Below, one piece after another: positions 8,613 through 18,458 of a DNA stretch of 64,000 nt. The position numbers were made by a program, and so were the translations under genes. How positions within the stretch are numbered: position 1 is the stretch's first letter; each line of letters begins with the position of its first letter. The stretch is from Iodobacter sp025352645. Lineage in GTDB: Bacteria > Pseudomonadota > Gammaproteobacteria > Burkholderiales > Chitinibacteraceae. Below the pieces are notes generated by a model. That model was not told the origin of the DNA and did not search any database. It worked only from the letters and a program-made list of their open reading frames with translations. The stretch covers positions 1-64,000 of the forward strand of contig NZ_JAWQUO010000009.1 of NCBI RefSeq assembly GCF_033446605.1. The letters run 5' to 3'.

Positions 8613-11600
8613 TTAGTTCGTTGCCAGCGCAAGCTTTGCAGCTTTACGCGCCTTGCGTTTTACCGCCCAGCCATCTAAATAAGCATACAAAATCGGGACA
8701 ACAACCAGCGTCAGCACGGTGGAGGAAATCACCCCGCCGATAATTGAACGGCCCATTGCTGCTTGGGTTTCGCCGCCTTCGCCTAGGCCAATCGCCATCG
8801 GCAACATGCCAAAAATCATCGCGGCAGTGGTCATTAAAATAGGTCTTAAACGCACTTGGCCCGCTTCTAGCAATGCTTCCTTCACCTGTTGGCCAGCACG
8901 TCTACCGTGGTTGGCAAAATCCACCAATAAAATCGCGTTTTTAACCGCCAAGCCTAGTAACATCATAAAACCGATCATGGAGAATAAATTGATGGTGGTG
9001 CCAGTTAAAAACAGCGCCAGCAATGCTCCCGTTAGCGAGAACGGCAGTGAGGCCATGATTGCCAAAGGCTGCAAAAAACTGCCAAATTGCGAGGCCAGCA
9101 CAAAGTAAATAAAGATCACCGCTAGGCCAATTGCGCCAAGGAAGGCGGCAAAGGCTTCTTGCATCTCGGCCTGCTGCCCACCTGTGCCAAAGTGATAGCC
9201 AGGTGGCAGCTCGGTTTTATCCAACAAGGCTTGCACTTCATTGCTGACCGTGCCGCTGGGGCGGCCTTGCACATTGGCGTAAAGCGAAACACGGCGCTGC
9301 ATATCTAGCCGTTTAAGTTGCTGCGAGCTGCTGCTGTTTTCTAAGCTAGCCACTTGGCGCAAAGACACTCTAAGCGGCGAGCCATCGCTATTGGTTTTAG
9401 AGCTGCTCAGGTAAAGATCACCCAAATCGCTGGCGGTACGCCGATCGCTTTCGGCCAACTGCACCACCACGTCGTAATTTTGCCCATCGCTGGCTAGCCA
9501 GTGGCTGATGGTTTCGCCTGAGATGAGCGCGCGTAATGCACTGCCAATTTGCGCGTTATTTAGGCCTAAATCACTCGCAGCTTCGTTATCAATTTTGATC
9601 GCCAGCGTGGGGGTAAAGGCTTTTTCGCTACTTTCTAGATCCACCACACCAGGGATCTTGGCGATTTTTTTCATTAAATCACCGGTGATTTGCGTCAGTT
9701 TGCTAGGGTCGGGGCCAAATACGGTGATAAAAATCGGCTTCCAACCGCCCACCGATAACTCCACTCCGGCCACATGGCCAATCACCTTGCGAATTTCTTT
9801 TTCGATATCGTCTTGCGAGCGGCGTTGTTTGCGATCCACCAGTTTTAGGGTGATTTCCGCCATATTTTTGCTGTTTTGCACCCCTACCGAAGCCTGAATT
9901 GAGCGCACTTCTTTAAACGCTTTTAAAGCAGTTTCAATCTGCTTGGTCTTGGCATTGGTGTAATCCAAGCTAGAGCCGATCGGGGTGTTTAGTTGCAACC
10001 TAACCACGCCGTTATCAACTTTAGGCTCAAACTCTGTACCAATAAATGGCAGCAAAAATAAGCTAGCAATAAAGGCCACCGTGGCACCGGCCAGCACGGT
10101 TTTTCGTTTAACTAAAGACCAAGCTAAAAAGCGGCCATAGAGATGGTGCAGCCTTTCGATCTGGCGCTCAAATGCCGCCATAAATCGCCCCATACGCGGC
10201 CAGCTTTTAAAACGATCGCCTTCTGGATCGTGCCAGATTGATGAGAGCATCGGGTCTAAGGTAAAGCTAACAAACAAGGAAACCAGCACGGCCACGGTGA
10301 CGGTAATCCCAAACTGAAAGAAAAACGAGCCGATAATCCCATGCATAAACGCCACGGGGACAAACACCGCCACAATAGCAAAGGTGGTGGCCATTACCGC
10401 TAGGCCAATTTCCTCGGTTCCCTCGTGGGCAGCGCGGATATGGTCTTTGCCCATGCCCAGATGGCGCACAATGTTTTCCCGCACCACAATTGCGTCATCA
10501 ATTAATAGGCCAATCGACAGGCTCAGCGCCATCAGCGTCAGCATATTTAAAGAGAAACCAAAGGCATGCACCGCCACAAACGTCGCCACCACCGAGATGG
10601 GCAGGGTTAAGGCGGTAATCACCGTACTGCGCCATGAGTGCAAAAACATAAACACAATCAGCGTGGTGAGTATGCCGCCTTCTAAGATGGTGGCCTTGGT
10701 GTCGTTCAAGGCGCGCTTAATATCGTCAGAATTAGCCTGAACCACGGTCAGCTCAGCGCCAGCAGGCAGGCTGGCTTTCATTTTTTCAACTGCGGTTTTA
10801 ACCCCTTCGCCCAGCTCAACAATATTCGCCCCCTGAATTGGGAAAATATCCAAGCTAATCACGCTCTGCCCATCAAGGCGAGAGATAGAGGTGTTTTCCT
10901 GCTCGCCATCCACCACATCGGCGACCTGCTCAAGATAAATCGGTGTATTGGCTTGGCGGGCGATAATGATTTTGCCAAATTGCTTAGGGTCTTTAATCTT
11001 GCCCTCAAGCCGCACCAGCTGCTCGTTATTGCCATTTACAATCCGCCCTGCGGGCACATCCTGATTGGCCTCGCGCACGGCGTTCATCACCTGATCTACG
11101 CCTAGGCCGTAGCTATTAAGTGCATCGCGGCGCAAGCGCAACTGAATCTGCCGGTTCACCAAGCCATTACTATTAATGCTACCCACGCCTGGCGCTGTGC
11201 GTAAGCGCTTTACCACTATCTGCTCAGACAACATGCTCAGCTCGCGCAGGCTAAGCGTGCCGGAGCGTAAGGCCAGCTGCATCACTGGCTCGCTTTCACC
11301 ACTGATATCAGACTTTAATACCAGCGGGTCTTTCGCTTCCTTAGGAAAATTGGGCTTAATCAGCGCTACTTTATCGCGGATTTCTTGCAGGCCACCGGCA
11401 GAGTTCGCATCCATACGAAACTCCACCTGCATAAAAGCCGAGCCCTCACGCGCCGTAGCCCAGATATGCTTGACGCCATTAACGGTATTGATTTGCTCTT
11501 CTAGCGGCTTGATTAAATCGTTTTCAATCGCCTCTGGGGATGCGCCAGGATAGCTCAGCTGAATAAACACCTGCGGGCTAGCCACGGGCGGCATACGCTC

Positions 11601-11702
11601 TACCGGCAGCAAGCCGTAAGAGGCCAAGCCCAGCACCAGCAGCGCCAACATGACCATCGTCGCAAAAACCGGATGTTTAATACTAACCTTGGTTATCCAC
11701 AT
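8613..11702 (-). CDS. RND efflux pump, HAE-1 type inner-membrane permease
   Basis: 1029-aa AcrB/MexB-superfamily proton-driven exporter with 12 predicted membrane helices and two large periplasmic loops. The N-terminus MWITKVSIKHPVFATMVM is typical of the family. Helix 4 region includes LSIGLLIDDAIVVREN, carrying the proton-relay Asp pair. I start at 11702 rather than the 24-codon extension because the shorter form matches homologues. First gene of a pump-adaptor operon. Exported compounds (drugs, dyes or metabolites) cannot be predicted. No dedicated regulator is adjacent. Confidence 0.92.
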   Translation of the reverse strand: MWITKVSIKHPVFATMVMLALLVLGLASYGLLPVERMPPVASPQVFIQLSYPGASPEAIENDLIKPLEEQINTVNGVKHIWATAREGSAFMQVEFRMDANSAGGLQEIRDKVALIKPNFPKEAKDPLVLKSDISGESEPVMQLALRSGTLSLRELSMLSEQIVVKRLRTAPGVGSINSNGLVNRQIQLRLRRDALNSYGLGVDQVMNAVREANQDVPAGRIVNGNNEQLVRLEGKIKDPKQFGKIIIARQANTPIYLEQVADVVDGEQENTSISRLDGQSVISLDIFPIQGANIVELGEGVKTAVEKMKASLPAGAELTVVQANSDDIKRALNDTKATILEGGILTTLIVFMFLHSWRSTVITALTLPISVVATFVAVHAFGFSLNMLTLMALSLSIGLLIDDAIVVRENIVRHLGMGKDHIRAAHEGTEEIGLAVMATTFAIVAVFVPVAFMHGIIGSFFFQFGITVTVAVLVSLFVSFTLDPMLSSIWHDPEGDRFKSWPRMGRFMAAFERQIERLHHLYGRFLAWSLVKRKTVLAGATVAFIASLFLLPFIGTEFEPKVDNGVVRLQLNTPIGSSLDYTNAKTKQIETALKAFKEVRSIQASVGVQNSKNMAEITLKLVDRKQRRSQDDIEKEIRKVIGHVAGVELSVGGWKPIFITVFGPDPSKLTQITGDLMKKIAKIPGVVDLESSEKAFTPTLAIKIDNEAASDLGLNNAQIGSALRALISGETISHWLASDGQNYDVVVQLAESDRRTASDLGDLYLSSSKTNSDGSPLRVSLRQVASLENSSSSQQLKRLDMQRRVSLYANVQGRPSGTVSNEVQALLDKTELPPGYHFGTGGQQAEMQEAFAAFLGAIGLAVIFIYFVLASQFGSFLQPLAIMASLPFSLTGALLALFLTGTTINLFSMIGFMMLLGLAVKNAILLVDFANHGRRAGQQVKEALLEAGQVRLRPILMTTAAMIFGMLPMAIGLGEGGETQAAMGRSIIGGVISSTVLTLVVVPILYAYLDGWAVKRKARKAAKLALATN

Positions 11703-11985
11703 GCAGGGGCTTCTTTCAAAAGAGGTTAAATTAGCACGCCAAGATAATGCCACAGCTTGACACGCCATCGGCATATTCTGCTTTATTTTGATGTCGTGAG
11801 GCTTATAAACTTTGTATTAATTTTGTATTTGATCAATGCACTGCGCCTAAAAACACGGCATGCTCAAAGCGCAGCTAAAAACAAACATCGCCGCGCTAAG
11901 GCATACAAAGGTAAAATCCCCTGCTCAGTACTTGAATCGAAGCCTGCCTTGGGGTATACCAAGCCCTCGAATGTACGAGGTGAAT

Positions 11986-12702
11986 ATGCCTAGATTTTTC
12001 CTTGATATGCCACTGGCCGCGGGCCTTGGCTTCAATTTGCCTGAAAATGTTGCTCGCCATGTACAGGTGCTGCGCCTGCAGCCGGATGACGCCATCACCC
12101 TGTTTAATGGCCAAGGTGGCGAATACGCTGGCCGCATCACCGAAATGGGTAAACGCCATGTTGCGGTAGAAGTGCTGGCATGGGACGAGCAAGATAGAGA
12201 ATCCCCACTTAAACTGACCCTGCTGCAAGCGATCTCCGCCAGCGATCGCATGGATTACACCATCCAAAAAGCCAGTGAGCTGGGTGTAAGCTGCATCCAG
12301 CCGATTATTTCTGAATATTGCCAACAACGCCTTAGTGGTGAGCGTGCCGAAAAACGCCTCGCCCACTGGCAGGCCATTGCCGTATCCGCCGCCGAGCAAT
12401 GTGGCCGCACCCGTGTTCCTGCTATCTTGCCCATCATTAAGTTTGAGCAGGCCTTAGGGCAAAACGCGGCGCTAAAACTGCTGCTCTCCCCTATTGGCGC
12501 CATCCGGCAAAATGAATTACCCGCCACAGCCAACAGTGCCGCCGTGCTGATTGGCCCCGAGGGTGGATTTTCTGCTGCGGAAGAAACACTGGCCGTGGCC
12601 GCTGGCTACACCCCGCTGATCCTTGGCCCAAGAATTTTTCGCACCGAAACGGTTGCCCCCGTGATTGCTGCACTGCTGCAAAGCAGATATGGAGATTTGT
12701 AA
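11986..12702 (+). CDS. rsmE: 16S rRNA (uracil-1498-N3)-methyltransferase RsmE
   Basis: 238-aa SPOUT-fold methyltransferase that methylates N3 of U1498 in 16S rRNA using S-adenosylmethionine. The N-terminal PUA-like domain (about 1-70) contains NVARHVQVLRLQPDD. The C-terminal knotted domain has the signature LIGPEGGFSAAEE and the terminal LGPRIFRTETV motif. The ATG at 11986 has AGG at good spacing (ACGAGGTGAAT) and gives the family length; longer in-frame starts extend into non-conserved sequence. Confidence 0.93.
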   Translation: MPRFFLDMPLAAGLGFNLPENVARHVQVLRLQPDDAITLFNGQGGEYAGRITEMGKRHVAVEVLAWDEQDRESPLKLTLLQAISASDRMDYTIQKASELGVSCIQPIISEYCQQRLSGERAEKRLAHWQAIAVSAAEQCGRTRVPAILPIIKFEQALGQNAALKLLLSPIGAIRQNELPATANSAAVLIGPEGGFSAAEETLAVAAGYTPLILGPRIFRTETVAPVIAALLQSRYGDL

Positions 12703-12862
12703 GCCTTAATCAGCGTTTACACTTAAGCAAGATCACTGTAACCAAATCCAGCACTCACTGACATGACGCCGCGATAAGGTGACAAACAAAGTAGCTGAAA
12801 TGCAAAAAAATGCTACTGAAATGCAAGCACCGTCGGTAGCTATGTTGTTCCACACTAAAGCG

Positions 12863-12868
12863 TATAAT
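12863..12868 (+). promoter_or_regulatory. Possible -10 element (TATAAT) before msbA
   Basis: A consensus TATAAT hexamer lies 37 bp before the msbA start. No convincing -35 box at 16-18 bp is visible, so this is a weak promoter call. Confidence 0.3.
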
Positions 12869-12905
12869 CCGCCCCTGTCCGAAAAACCCAAACCAAGGTA
12901 CGCCG

Positions 12906-14660
12906 ATGTCAGCAATGAATAATCGAGCTCTTTATAAGCGCATCCTGAGCGAAATTCGCCCTTACTGGAAAATGGTCGCCATTTCCATTATTTGCCTCGC
13001 TGTTGCTGCAGCAGTGGATGTGGCCTTGGGTGGATTGCTACAACCCCTCGTTGATAAAAATCTCAAATCAAACGCAGCCGCAGAGGCCCTTGCCAGAAGC
13101 CAAGCGTGGATATTACCCGCGCAAATTTTAGGTTTAGCCATGCTGCGGCTGGTTTCAAACTTTGGCAATGACTACACCAGCGTCTGGATTTCATCACGGG
13201 TTATGCACAATTTGCGCAGCAGAATGTTCAGCCGCATGCTTACGCTGCCTGTTAAGTTTTATGATCAAAACTCGGTAGGTGTACTGCTATCACGGGTCAC
13301 TTACGATGTTAACCAGATCATGGAAGCAGGCACTAAAGTGCTCACCGTCTTGGTTAAAGACTCGCTTTTACTCGTATTTCTTATTGTATATATGCTGTAT
13401 CTCGACTGGCAGCTCACCTTACTCTGCCTGATATTGCTGCCTGGCGTAGCGATTAGCATTAGCGTGGTAGGTAAGCGCCAACGCAGGCTTTCGCGTGAAA
13501 CACAGGCCGCCATGGGGCAGATGACGCAAATCTTAGATGAGAGCTTATCGGGCCAGCGCATCATTAAGATCTTTGGTGGTTTTTCTTATGAGACAAATCG
13601 TTTCGGCAACACCAATAATCATGTGAGGCAGTTGAGCGTAAAGCAAGCCATCACATCCAGCACCAATTCTGGACTGATCATGTTTTTGATCGGTGTCACT
13701 TTGGCCGTGATTGTTTATTTTGCCAGCTTGCGAGCACAAAGTGGCGAGCTGACAGCGGGATCATTTGTAGCCTTTATGGTGCTAATGATGATGTTGCAAC
13801 AACCCATCAAAAATCTGACCAAAATTAACGAAAGCCTGCATAAAGGCTTAGCCGCAGCTGAATCGGTATTTGCCATCTTAGACGAGCCCATAGAGGCCAA
13901 TCAGGGCCAGCTACAAAGCCCACGGGTGCAGGGTGCGATTACGCTACAAGACATCCACTTTGCCTATGGCGACGAGGGTAAGCCCGCACTAGATGGCATT
14001 TATTTGGACATTAAACCTGGCGAAACCATTGCCCTAGTCGGTAGCTCCGGCAGTGGCAAAACCACCTTGGCCAATCTGCTGCCACGTTTTTATGATGTCA
14101 GCAGCGGGCAAATATTGATCGATAAGCAGCCATTAGCGGATTACCAGCTAGCTAATCTGCGTCAACAAATTGCCCTAGTTTCGCAAGATGTAATTCTTTT
14201 TAATGACACGGTAACGGCGAATATTGCTTACGGTAATGAGATTGATTTGGAGCGGGTTCGTCAGGCGGCACAGGCAGCCCACGCACTAGAATTTATCGAT
14301 GCCATGCCAGATGGCCTCAACACCCTATTAGGTGAGAACGGCATGCGTTTATCTGGCGGCCAACGCCAACGCCTTGCGATTGCCCGCGCTATTTATAAAG
14401 ACGCACCGATTTTGATCTTGGATGAGGCCACCAGCGCACTAGATACCGAATCCGAGCGCAAGGTACAAGACGCGCTAGAAAACCTAATGCAAGGCCGTAC
14501 CACCCTCGTGATTGCCCACCGCCTATCTACCATCGAAAACGCCAGCCGAATCGTGGTGATGCAGCAGGGCAAAATCGTTGAGAGCGGTAATCACCACGCG
14601 CTGATGGCTAAAAATGGCATGTATAGCCGTATGCATGCCGCGCAATTTGCCAACGGTTAA
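12906..14660 (+). CDS. msbA: Lipid A export ABC transporter MsbA
   Basis: 584-aa half-transporter that flips core-lipid A across the inner membrane. The six-helix ABC transmembrane domain spans about 20-310. The ATPase domain follows, with Walker A GSSGSGKTT (about 379-387), signature LSGGQRQRLAIARAI, Walker B ILILDEATSALD and the H-loop (VIAHRLST). Full length matches MsbA (about 582). SD AAGG lies 9 nt before the ATG. A strong hairpin follows the stop codon. Confidence 0.93.
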   Translation: MSAMNNRALYKRILSEIRPYWKMVAISIICLAVAAAVDVALGGLLQPLVDKNLKSNAAAEALARSQAWILPAQILGLAMLRLVSNFGNDYTSVWISSRVMHNLRSRMFSRMLTLPVKFYDQNSVGVLLSRVTYDVNQIMEAGTKVLTVLVKDSLLLVFLIVYMLYLDWQLTLLCLILLPGVAISISVVGKRQRRLSRETQAAMGQMTQILDESLSGQRIIKIFGGFSYETNRFGNTNNHVRQLSVKQAITSSTNSGLIMFLIGVTLAVIVYFASLRAQSGELTAGSFVAFMVLMMMLQQPIKNLTKINESLHKGLAAAESVFAILDEPIEANQGQLQSPRVQGAITLQDIHFAYGDEGKPALDGIYLDIKPGETIALVGSSGSGKTTLANLLPRFYDVSSGQILIDKQPLADYQLANLRQQIALVSQDVILFNDTVTANIAYGNEIDLERVRQAAQAAHALEFIDAMPDGLNTLLGENGMRLSGGQRQRLAIARAIYKDAPILILDEATSALDTESERKVQDALENLMQGRTTLVIAHRLSTIENASRIVVMQQGKIVESGNHHALMAKNGMYSRMHAAQFANG

Positions 14661-14679
14661 CAGGCGTTTAGGTAAAAAA

Positions 14680-14705
14680 ACGCTGAGAGGCAAGCCTCTC
14701 AGCGT
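14680..14705. terminator. Hairpin after msbA
   Basis: Twelve-base perfect stem ACGCTGAGAGGC / GCCTCTCAGCGT with an AA loop, 20 bp after the msbA stop. The T-run is on the minus-strand side (AAAAAAAC precedes it on the plus strand), so intrinsic termination of plus-strand transcripts is plausible but not classic. Confidence 0.6.
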
Positions 14706-14943
14706 ATCAAATGTAATTGCGAATTACGCGGCACATGCACCGCGGAACGCAGAATGCCCTAGTGCATATGACACGTCAATTTATTTATTAGTATTTGCTA
14801 ATGCTTGGTAAAAATACAGCTAATTTACTTAAAATCACGGCTTTGACTTCATGCAAACTGCGCTAAGAAAACTCGAAAGCAATCGAAACTCTCCCTAATT
14901 GCTATTTTTTCGGTAACATTCATTCTTTACTCGGGGGAAACCC

Positions 14944-15432
14944 ATGATTCAAGTCGGCGTTGTAATGGGTAGCAATAGTGACTGGGAAGTCATGCAGCAT
15001 GCCGCTAAGCAACTAAAAGCCTTTGGCGTGGCATTTGAATGCCGCGTTGTTTCTGCGCATCGCACCCCTGATCTCTTGTTTGAATACGCCGAAACTGCCG
15101 CTGCCCGCGGCTTGCAATGCATTATTGCAGGCGCAGGCGGTGCAGCCCATCTGCCAGGCATGATTGCGGCCAAAACCACCATTCCGGTACTGGGCGTGCC
15201 CGTTCCTTCTAGATATCTACGCGGTGAAGACTCCTTGCTCTCCATCGTACAAATGCCTAAAGGCATTCCGGTTGCCACTTTTGCGATTGGTGAAGCGGGT
15301 GCTGCTAATGCAGCGCTATTTGCCATCTCTCTGCTTGCCAATGCACAGCCAGAGCTGGCTGCTAAGCTGATTGCATTCCGGGCCGAGCAAAAAGAAACCG
15401 TGCTGGCGATGGAACTGCCCGAAGTCGAATGA
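14944..15432 (+). CDS. purE: N5-carboxyaminoimidazole ribonucleotide mutase PurE
   Basis: 162-aa class I PurE. It converts N5-CAIR to CAIR in de novo purine synthesis, acting with PurK. The substrate-binding loop GSNSDWEVM (residues 9-17), SAHRTPD (about 38-44) and the GAGGAAHLPGM motif are intact. SD GGGGG precedes the ATG at 14944. Its stop codon overlaps the next start (ATGA), and purK follows, giving a purE-orf-purK operon. Confidence 0.95.
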   Translation: MIQVGVVMGSNSDWEVMQHAAKQLKAFGVAFECRVVSAHRTPDLLFEYAETAAARGLQCIIAGAGGAAHLPGMIAAKTTIPVLGVPVPSRYLRGEDSLLSIVQMPKGIPVATFAIGEAGAANAALFAISLLANAQPELAAKLIAFRAEQKETVLAMELPEVE

Positions 15433-15689
15433 AACCTGCCAAAGAGCTGCTGGCTGAGCTAGAAGAAAAAGGCTTTTTATTCAGCGTTTTTTACCGAGGA
15501 GCCTTCTGCTGGGGGCTGCCCTTTGGCCTGCTGTTTTCTTTGACAATCAGCTTTTTTGAAAGAAAATCACTGATCGCCGCCACCTTGCAGATCCTGCCAT
15601 TAGCCCTTATTTTAGGTGCCGTCTTTGGCTGGGGCCTCTGGGGCGTTGCCCTATTACAGGGCGTAAAACGACGTCAAGATAATGATTGA
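15429..15689 (+). CDS. Small inner-membrane protein between purE and purK (unknown)
   Basis: 86-aa protein with two predicted membrane helices (about 25-45 and 52-76) and a basic C-terminus (VKRRQDND). It overlaps purE by four bases (ATGA), which implies translational coupling and supports a real gene. I do not recognise the family and propose no function. Its position suggests co-expression with purine synthesis rather than a proven role in it. Confidence 0.7.
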   Translation: MKPAKELLAELEEKGFLFSVFYRGAFCWGLPFGLLFSLTISFFERKSLIAATLQILPLALILGAVFGWGLWGVALLQGVKRRQDND

Positions 15690-15695
15690 TTTTGT

Positions 15696-15718
15696 AGGGG
15701 CACGGCATGCCGTGCCCT
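15696..15718. repeat. Near-perfect palindrome between the small gene and purK
   Basis: AGGGGCACGGCATGCCGTGCCCT, 23 bases, is palindromic except for one unpaired G. It could fold in the purE-purK transcript or be a remnant of an intergenic repeat. No T-tract follows. Confidence 0.6.
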
Positions 15719-15766
15719 AATTAGCCGCCAATCTCTGCTGGAATTGGCACAAGAAAGGATTTAAAA

Positions 15767-16906
15767 ATGGCCGTTAAGCCGATTCTCCCACCCGCCATGT
15801 TAGGCATCTTGGGTGGAGGCCAACTAGGCCGCATGTTTGCCATGGCAGCCAAAACCATGGGCTATAGCGTAACCGTGCTTGATCCCGATCCTGCCGCTCC
15901 AGCAGCCGAGATTGCTGATGTTCATCTGTGCAAGCCCTATACCGATCCAGAAGCACTGGCGGCGCTAGCCAAGCAATGCGCGGCTGTCACCACCGAGTTT
16001 GAAAACGTCAACGCCGATAGCATGCGCTGGCTAGCCACGCAGGGAGTAAAAGTAAGCCCCTCAGGTGATTCAGTCGCCATTGCCCAAGACCGCACTTGCG
16101 AGAAAAACTTTATCCGCGATGCGGGCCTTGCCACTGCGCCGTTTCTAGTGATTAAAAACTCCGGCGATCTAGAACAAGACCTTAGCCCCTACCTGCCAGG
16201 CATTTTAAAAACTGCCCGTAATGGCTACGACGGCAAGGGCCAAGTGCGCATCAAAAACCTAGAAGAAGCTCGCTACGCCTTATCTGAGCTGAAACATCAG
16301 CCTTGTGTGCTAGAAAAAATGCTACCACTTAAGGCCGAAGTCTCTGTGATTGTGGCTCGCAGTGCCGCCAATGAAATCGCCTGTTTTCCGCCTGCAGAAA
16401 ATATCCATACCGATGGTATTTTAGATATCTCGATTGTTCCGGCCCGCATCAGCCCAGAAATCACCGAGCGCGCCCGTGCGATGGCGATCACGCTTGCCGA
16501 AAAGCTCGACTATATCGGCGTGATTGCCGTCGAGTTTTTTGTGCTAGAAGACGATTCTCTGGTCATTAACGAAATGGCACCGCGCCCGCACAATAGTGGC
16601 CATTACACGCTAGACGCTACTTTTAGCAGCCAATTTGAGCAACAAGTACGCACCATGTGCGGCCTTTACCCAGGCAAGCCTGATTTGCACACACCGGTGG
16701 TGATGGTGAATCTGCTGGGCGATGTTTGGCATAGCGATGGCAGCGAGCCGCAGTGGGAAATCATGCTCACCGCACCCAACACCAAGCTGCACCTCTACGG
16801 CAAAAAAGAAGCCCGCGCAGGCCGCAAAATGGGCCATTACAATGTGCTAGCCAGCAATGTAGATGCCGCTTTAGAGCAGGCTTTGGCACTAAAAGAAACG
16901 CTGTAA
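15767..16906 (+). CDS. purK: N5-carboxyaminoimidazole ribonucleotide synthase PurK
   Basis: 379-aa ATP-grasp enzyme that carboxylates AIR with bicarbonate and ATP to N5-CAIR, the substrate of PurE. The N-terminal GILGGGQLGRM motif (about 13-23), the central ATP-grasp region (KTARNGYDGKGQ, about 148-159) and the C-terminal NEMAPRPHNSGHYT motif are present. Length is typical. SD AAAGGA precedes the ATG. Confidence 0.95.
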   Translation: MAVKPILPPAMLGILGGGQLGRMFAMAAKTMGYSVTVLDPDPAAPAAEIADVHLCKPYTDPEALAALAKQCAAVTTEFENVNADSMRWLATQGVKVSPSGDSVAIAQDRTCEKNFIRDAGLATAPFLVIKNSGDLEQDLSPYLPGILKTARNGYDGKGQVRIKNLEEARYALSELKHQPCVLEKMLPLKAEVSVIVARSAANEIACFPPAENIHTDGILDISIVPARISPEITERARAMAITLAEKLDYIGVIAVEFFVLEDDSLVINEMAPRPHNSGHYTLDATFSSQFEQQVRTMCGLYPGKPDLHTPVVMVNLLGDVWHSDGSEPQWEIMLTAPNTKLHLYGKKEARAGRKMGHYNVLASNVDAALEQALALKETL

Positions 16907-16922
16907 TTATTAAAACCCAACA

Positions 16923-17116
16923 AAACCCAAGTCTTGAACCACGGAGGACACAGAGAACACGGAGTTCCACGGAGAAAACCTTTGGGTAACAATCACTAAG
17001 CAATAGAACGGTGCATCAGGTTTTGCATGAGCCGTTATATGGTTATTGCCTGTTTTTAAGGTTTCCTCCGTGATCCTCCGTGTTCTCCTTCACTCCGTGG
17101 TTCAAGATTTGGGTTT
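16923..17116. repeat. 194-bp inverted-repeat intergenic element (family A, copy 2)
   Basis: The left arm beginning AAACCCAAGTCTTGAACCAC and the right arm ending GTGGTTCAAGATTTGGGTTT are inverted copies with one mismatch. Inner tracts (GGAGGACACAGAGAACACGG and its reverse) are the same as in copy 1 before creD. The element ends 20 bp before the tyrS start, so it lies in the tyrS leader or promoter region. Confidence 0.75.
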
Positions 17117-17136
17117 AAAACCGGAGCAAGGGTGAA

Positions 17137-18402
17137 ATGAATTTAATCAGTGATTTACAAGCGCGTGGCCTGATTGCCCAGCTTACCGATGGCGATGCGC
17201 TAGAAAAACGGCTGGCTGAGAAATCCATTACGCTCTATTGCGGCTTTGATCCGACGGCAGATAGCTTACATATCGGCAGCTTAGTACCGATTCTGGTACT
17301 CAAACGCTTTCAAGCAGCGGGCCACAAGCCGATTGCCTTGGTAGGTGGTGCCACCGGCATGATTGGTGATCCAAGCTTTAAAGCCACCGAGCGCAAACTC
17401 AATACCCTCGATATTATCGATAGCTGGGTAGGCAAAATTCGCAAGCAAGTTGAGCCTTTCTTAAGCTTTGAAGGCAGCAATGCCGCCATTATGGCCAATA
17501 ACCACGATTGGTTCGGCAAGATGGATGTGCTGACTTTTCTGCGCGATATTGGCAAGCATTTCTCAGTGAATGCCATGATCAAAAAAGAAGCGGTGCAACA
17601 ACGAATTAACCGCGACGACTCTGGTATCTCGTTTACCGAATTCACCTACAGCCTGCTGCAAGGTTACGACTTTGTAGAGCTAAATAAGCAATACGGTTGC
17701 GAGCTGCAAATTGGCGGCTCTGATCAGTGGGGCAATATCACCGCCGGTACCGACCTCACCCGCCGCATGAATCAGCAGCAAGTTTTTGGCCTGACCATGC
17801 CACTGGTAACCAAATCTGACGGCACTAAATTTGGTAAAACTGAATCTGGCACCATCTGGCTAGATGCAAAAAAAACCTCGCCTTATAAGTTTTACCAATT
17901 CTGGCTGACCACTGCCGATGCGGATGTGTATAAATTCTTACGCTACTTTACCTTCCTAAAGAATAGCGAAATCGATGCCATTGAAGCGGCGGATATTGCC
18001 GCTGCGGGCAAGCCAGAAGGCCAGCGCATCTTAGCCGAGCAAGTCACCGCGCTGGTACACGGTGCGGATGCCGTGGTTGCGGCACAGCGCATCAGCCAAA
18101 GTTTATTCTCTGAAGATCAAGATTCGCTTACAGAAGACGATTTTGAACAACTGGCGCTCGATGGCCTACCGCATATTGAAATCAGCAAAGAGCAAGCAGG
18201 CTTACTAGATGCAATGGTGGCAGGTGAGCTCGCCACCTCTAAAAGCCAAGCGCGTGGCTTTATTGAAAGTGGCGCGGTGATTATCAATGGCGCAAAAGCC
18301 AGCGACGTGGCTTACAACATCAGCGATGCAGACCGCCGCTACGGTAGCTACACCCTGCTGCGCCGTGGTAAGAAAAATCATTGCTTGGTGATTTGGAAAT
18401 AA
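17137..18402 (+). CDS. tyrS: Tyrosyl-tRNA synthetase TyrS
   Basis: 421-aa class I aminoacyl-tRNA synthetase. It has the HIGH-type motif HIGSL (about 46-50), the Tyr-specificity region GFDPTADSLH, the KMSKS-type motif KFGKT (about 230-234) and a C-terminal S4 RNA-binding domain (about 355-420, ARGFIESGAVIINGAK). Length is typical of bacterial TyrRS. SD AGCAAGGGTG lies just upstream. A bidirectional terminator follows. Confidence 0.95.
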   Translation: MNLISDLQARGLIAQLTDGDALEKRLAEKSITLYCGFDPTADSLHIGSLVPILVLKRFQAAGHKPIALVGGATGMIGDPSFKATERKLNTLDIIDSWVGKIRKQVEPFLSFEGSNAAIMANNHDWFGKMDVLTFLRDIGKHFSVNAMIKKEAVQQRINRDDSGISFTEFTYSLLQGYDFVELNKQYGCELQIGGSDQWGNITAGTDLTRRMNQQQVFGLTMPLVTKSDGTKFGKTESGTIWLDAKKTSPYKFYQFWLTTADADVYKFLRYFTFLKNSEIDAIEAADIAAAGKPEGQRILAEQVTALVHGADAVVAAQRISQSLFSEDQDSLTEDDFEQLALDGLPHIEISKEQAGLLDAMVAGELATSKSQARGFIESGAVIINGAKASDVAYNISDADRRYGSYTLLRRGKKNHCLVIWK

Positions 18403-18417
18403 AGATTTTCTAGGCAA

Positions 18418-18451
18418 TAAAAAACCACGGTTATACGCCGTGGTTTTTTAT
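18418..18451. terminator. Bidirectional rho-independent terminator between tyrS and pssA
   Basis: Stem AAAACCACGG / CCGTGGTTTT around a short loop, with A-run and T-run flanks, between two convergent genes. Confidence 0.85.
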
Positions 18452-18458
18452 TGCCTAC

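Noticed and set aside
9508..9897. Plus-strand frames of about 120-130 aa within the RND pump gene
   Set aside because: They are antisense to a conserved permease and show no family resemblance.
16921..17116. GGTTCAAG-like words suggesting tRNA T-loops
   Set aside because: They are part of family A inverted repeats; no cloverleaf with acceptor and anticodon stems can be drawn.
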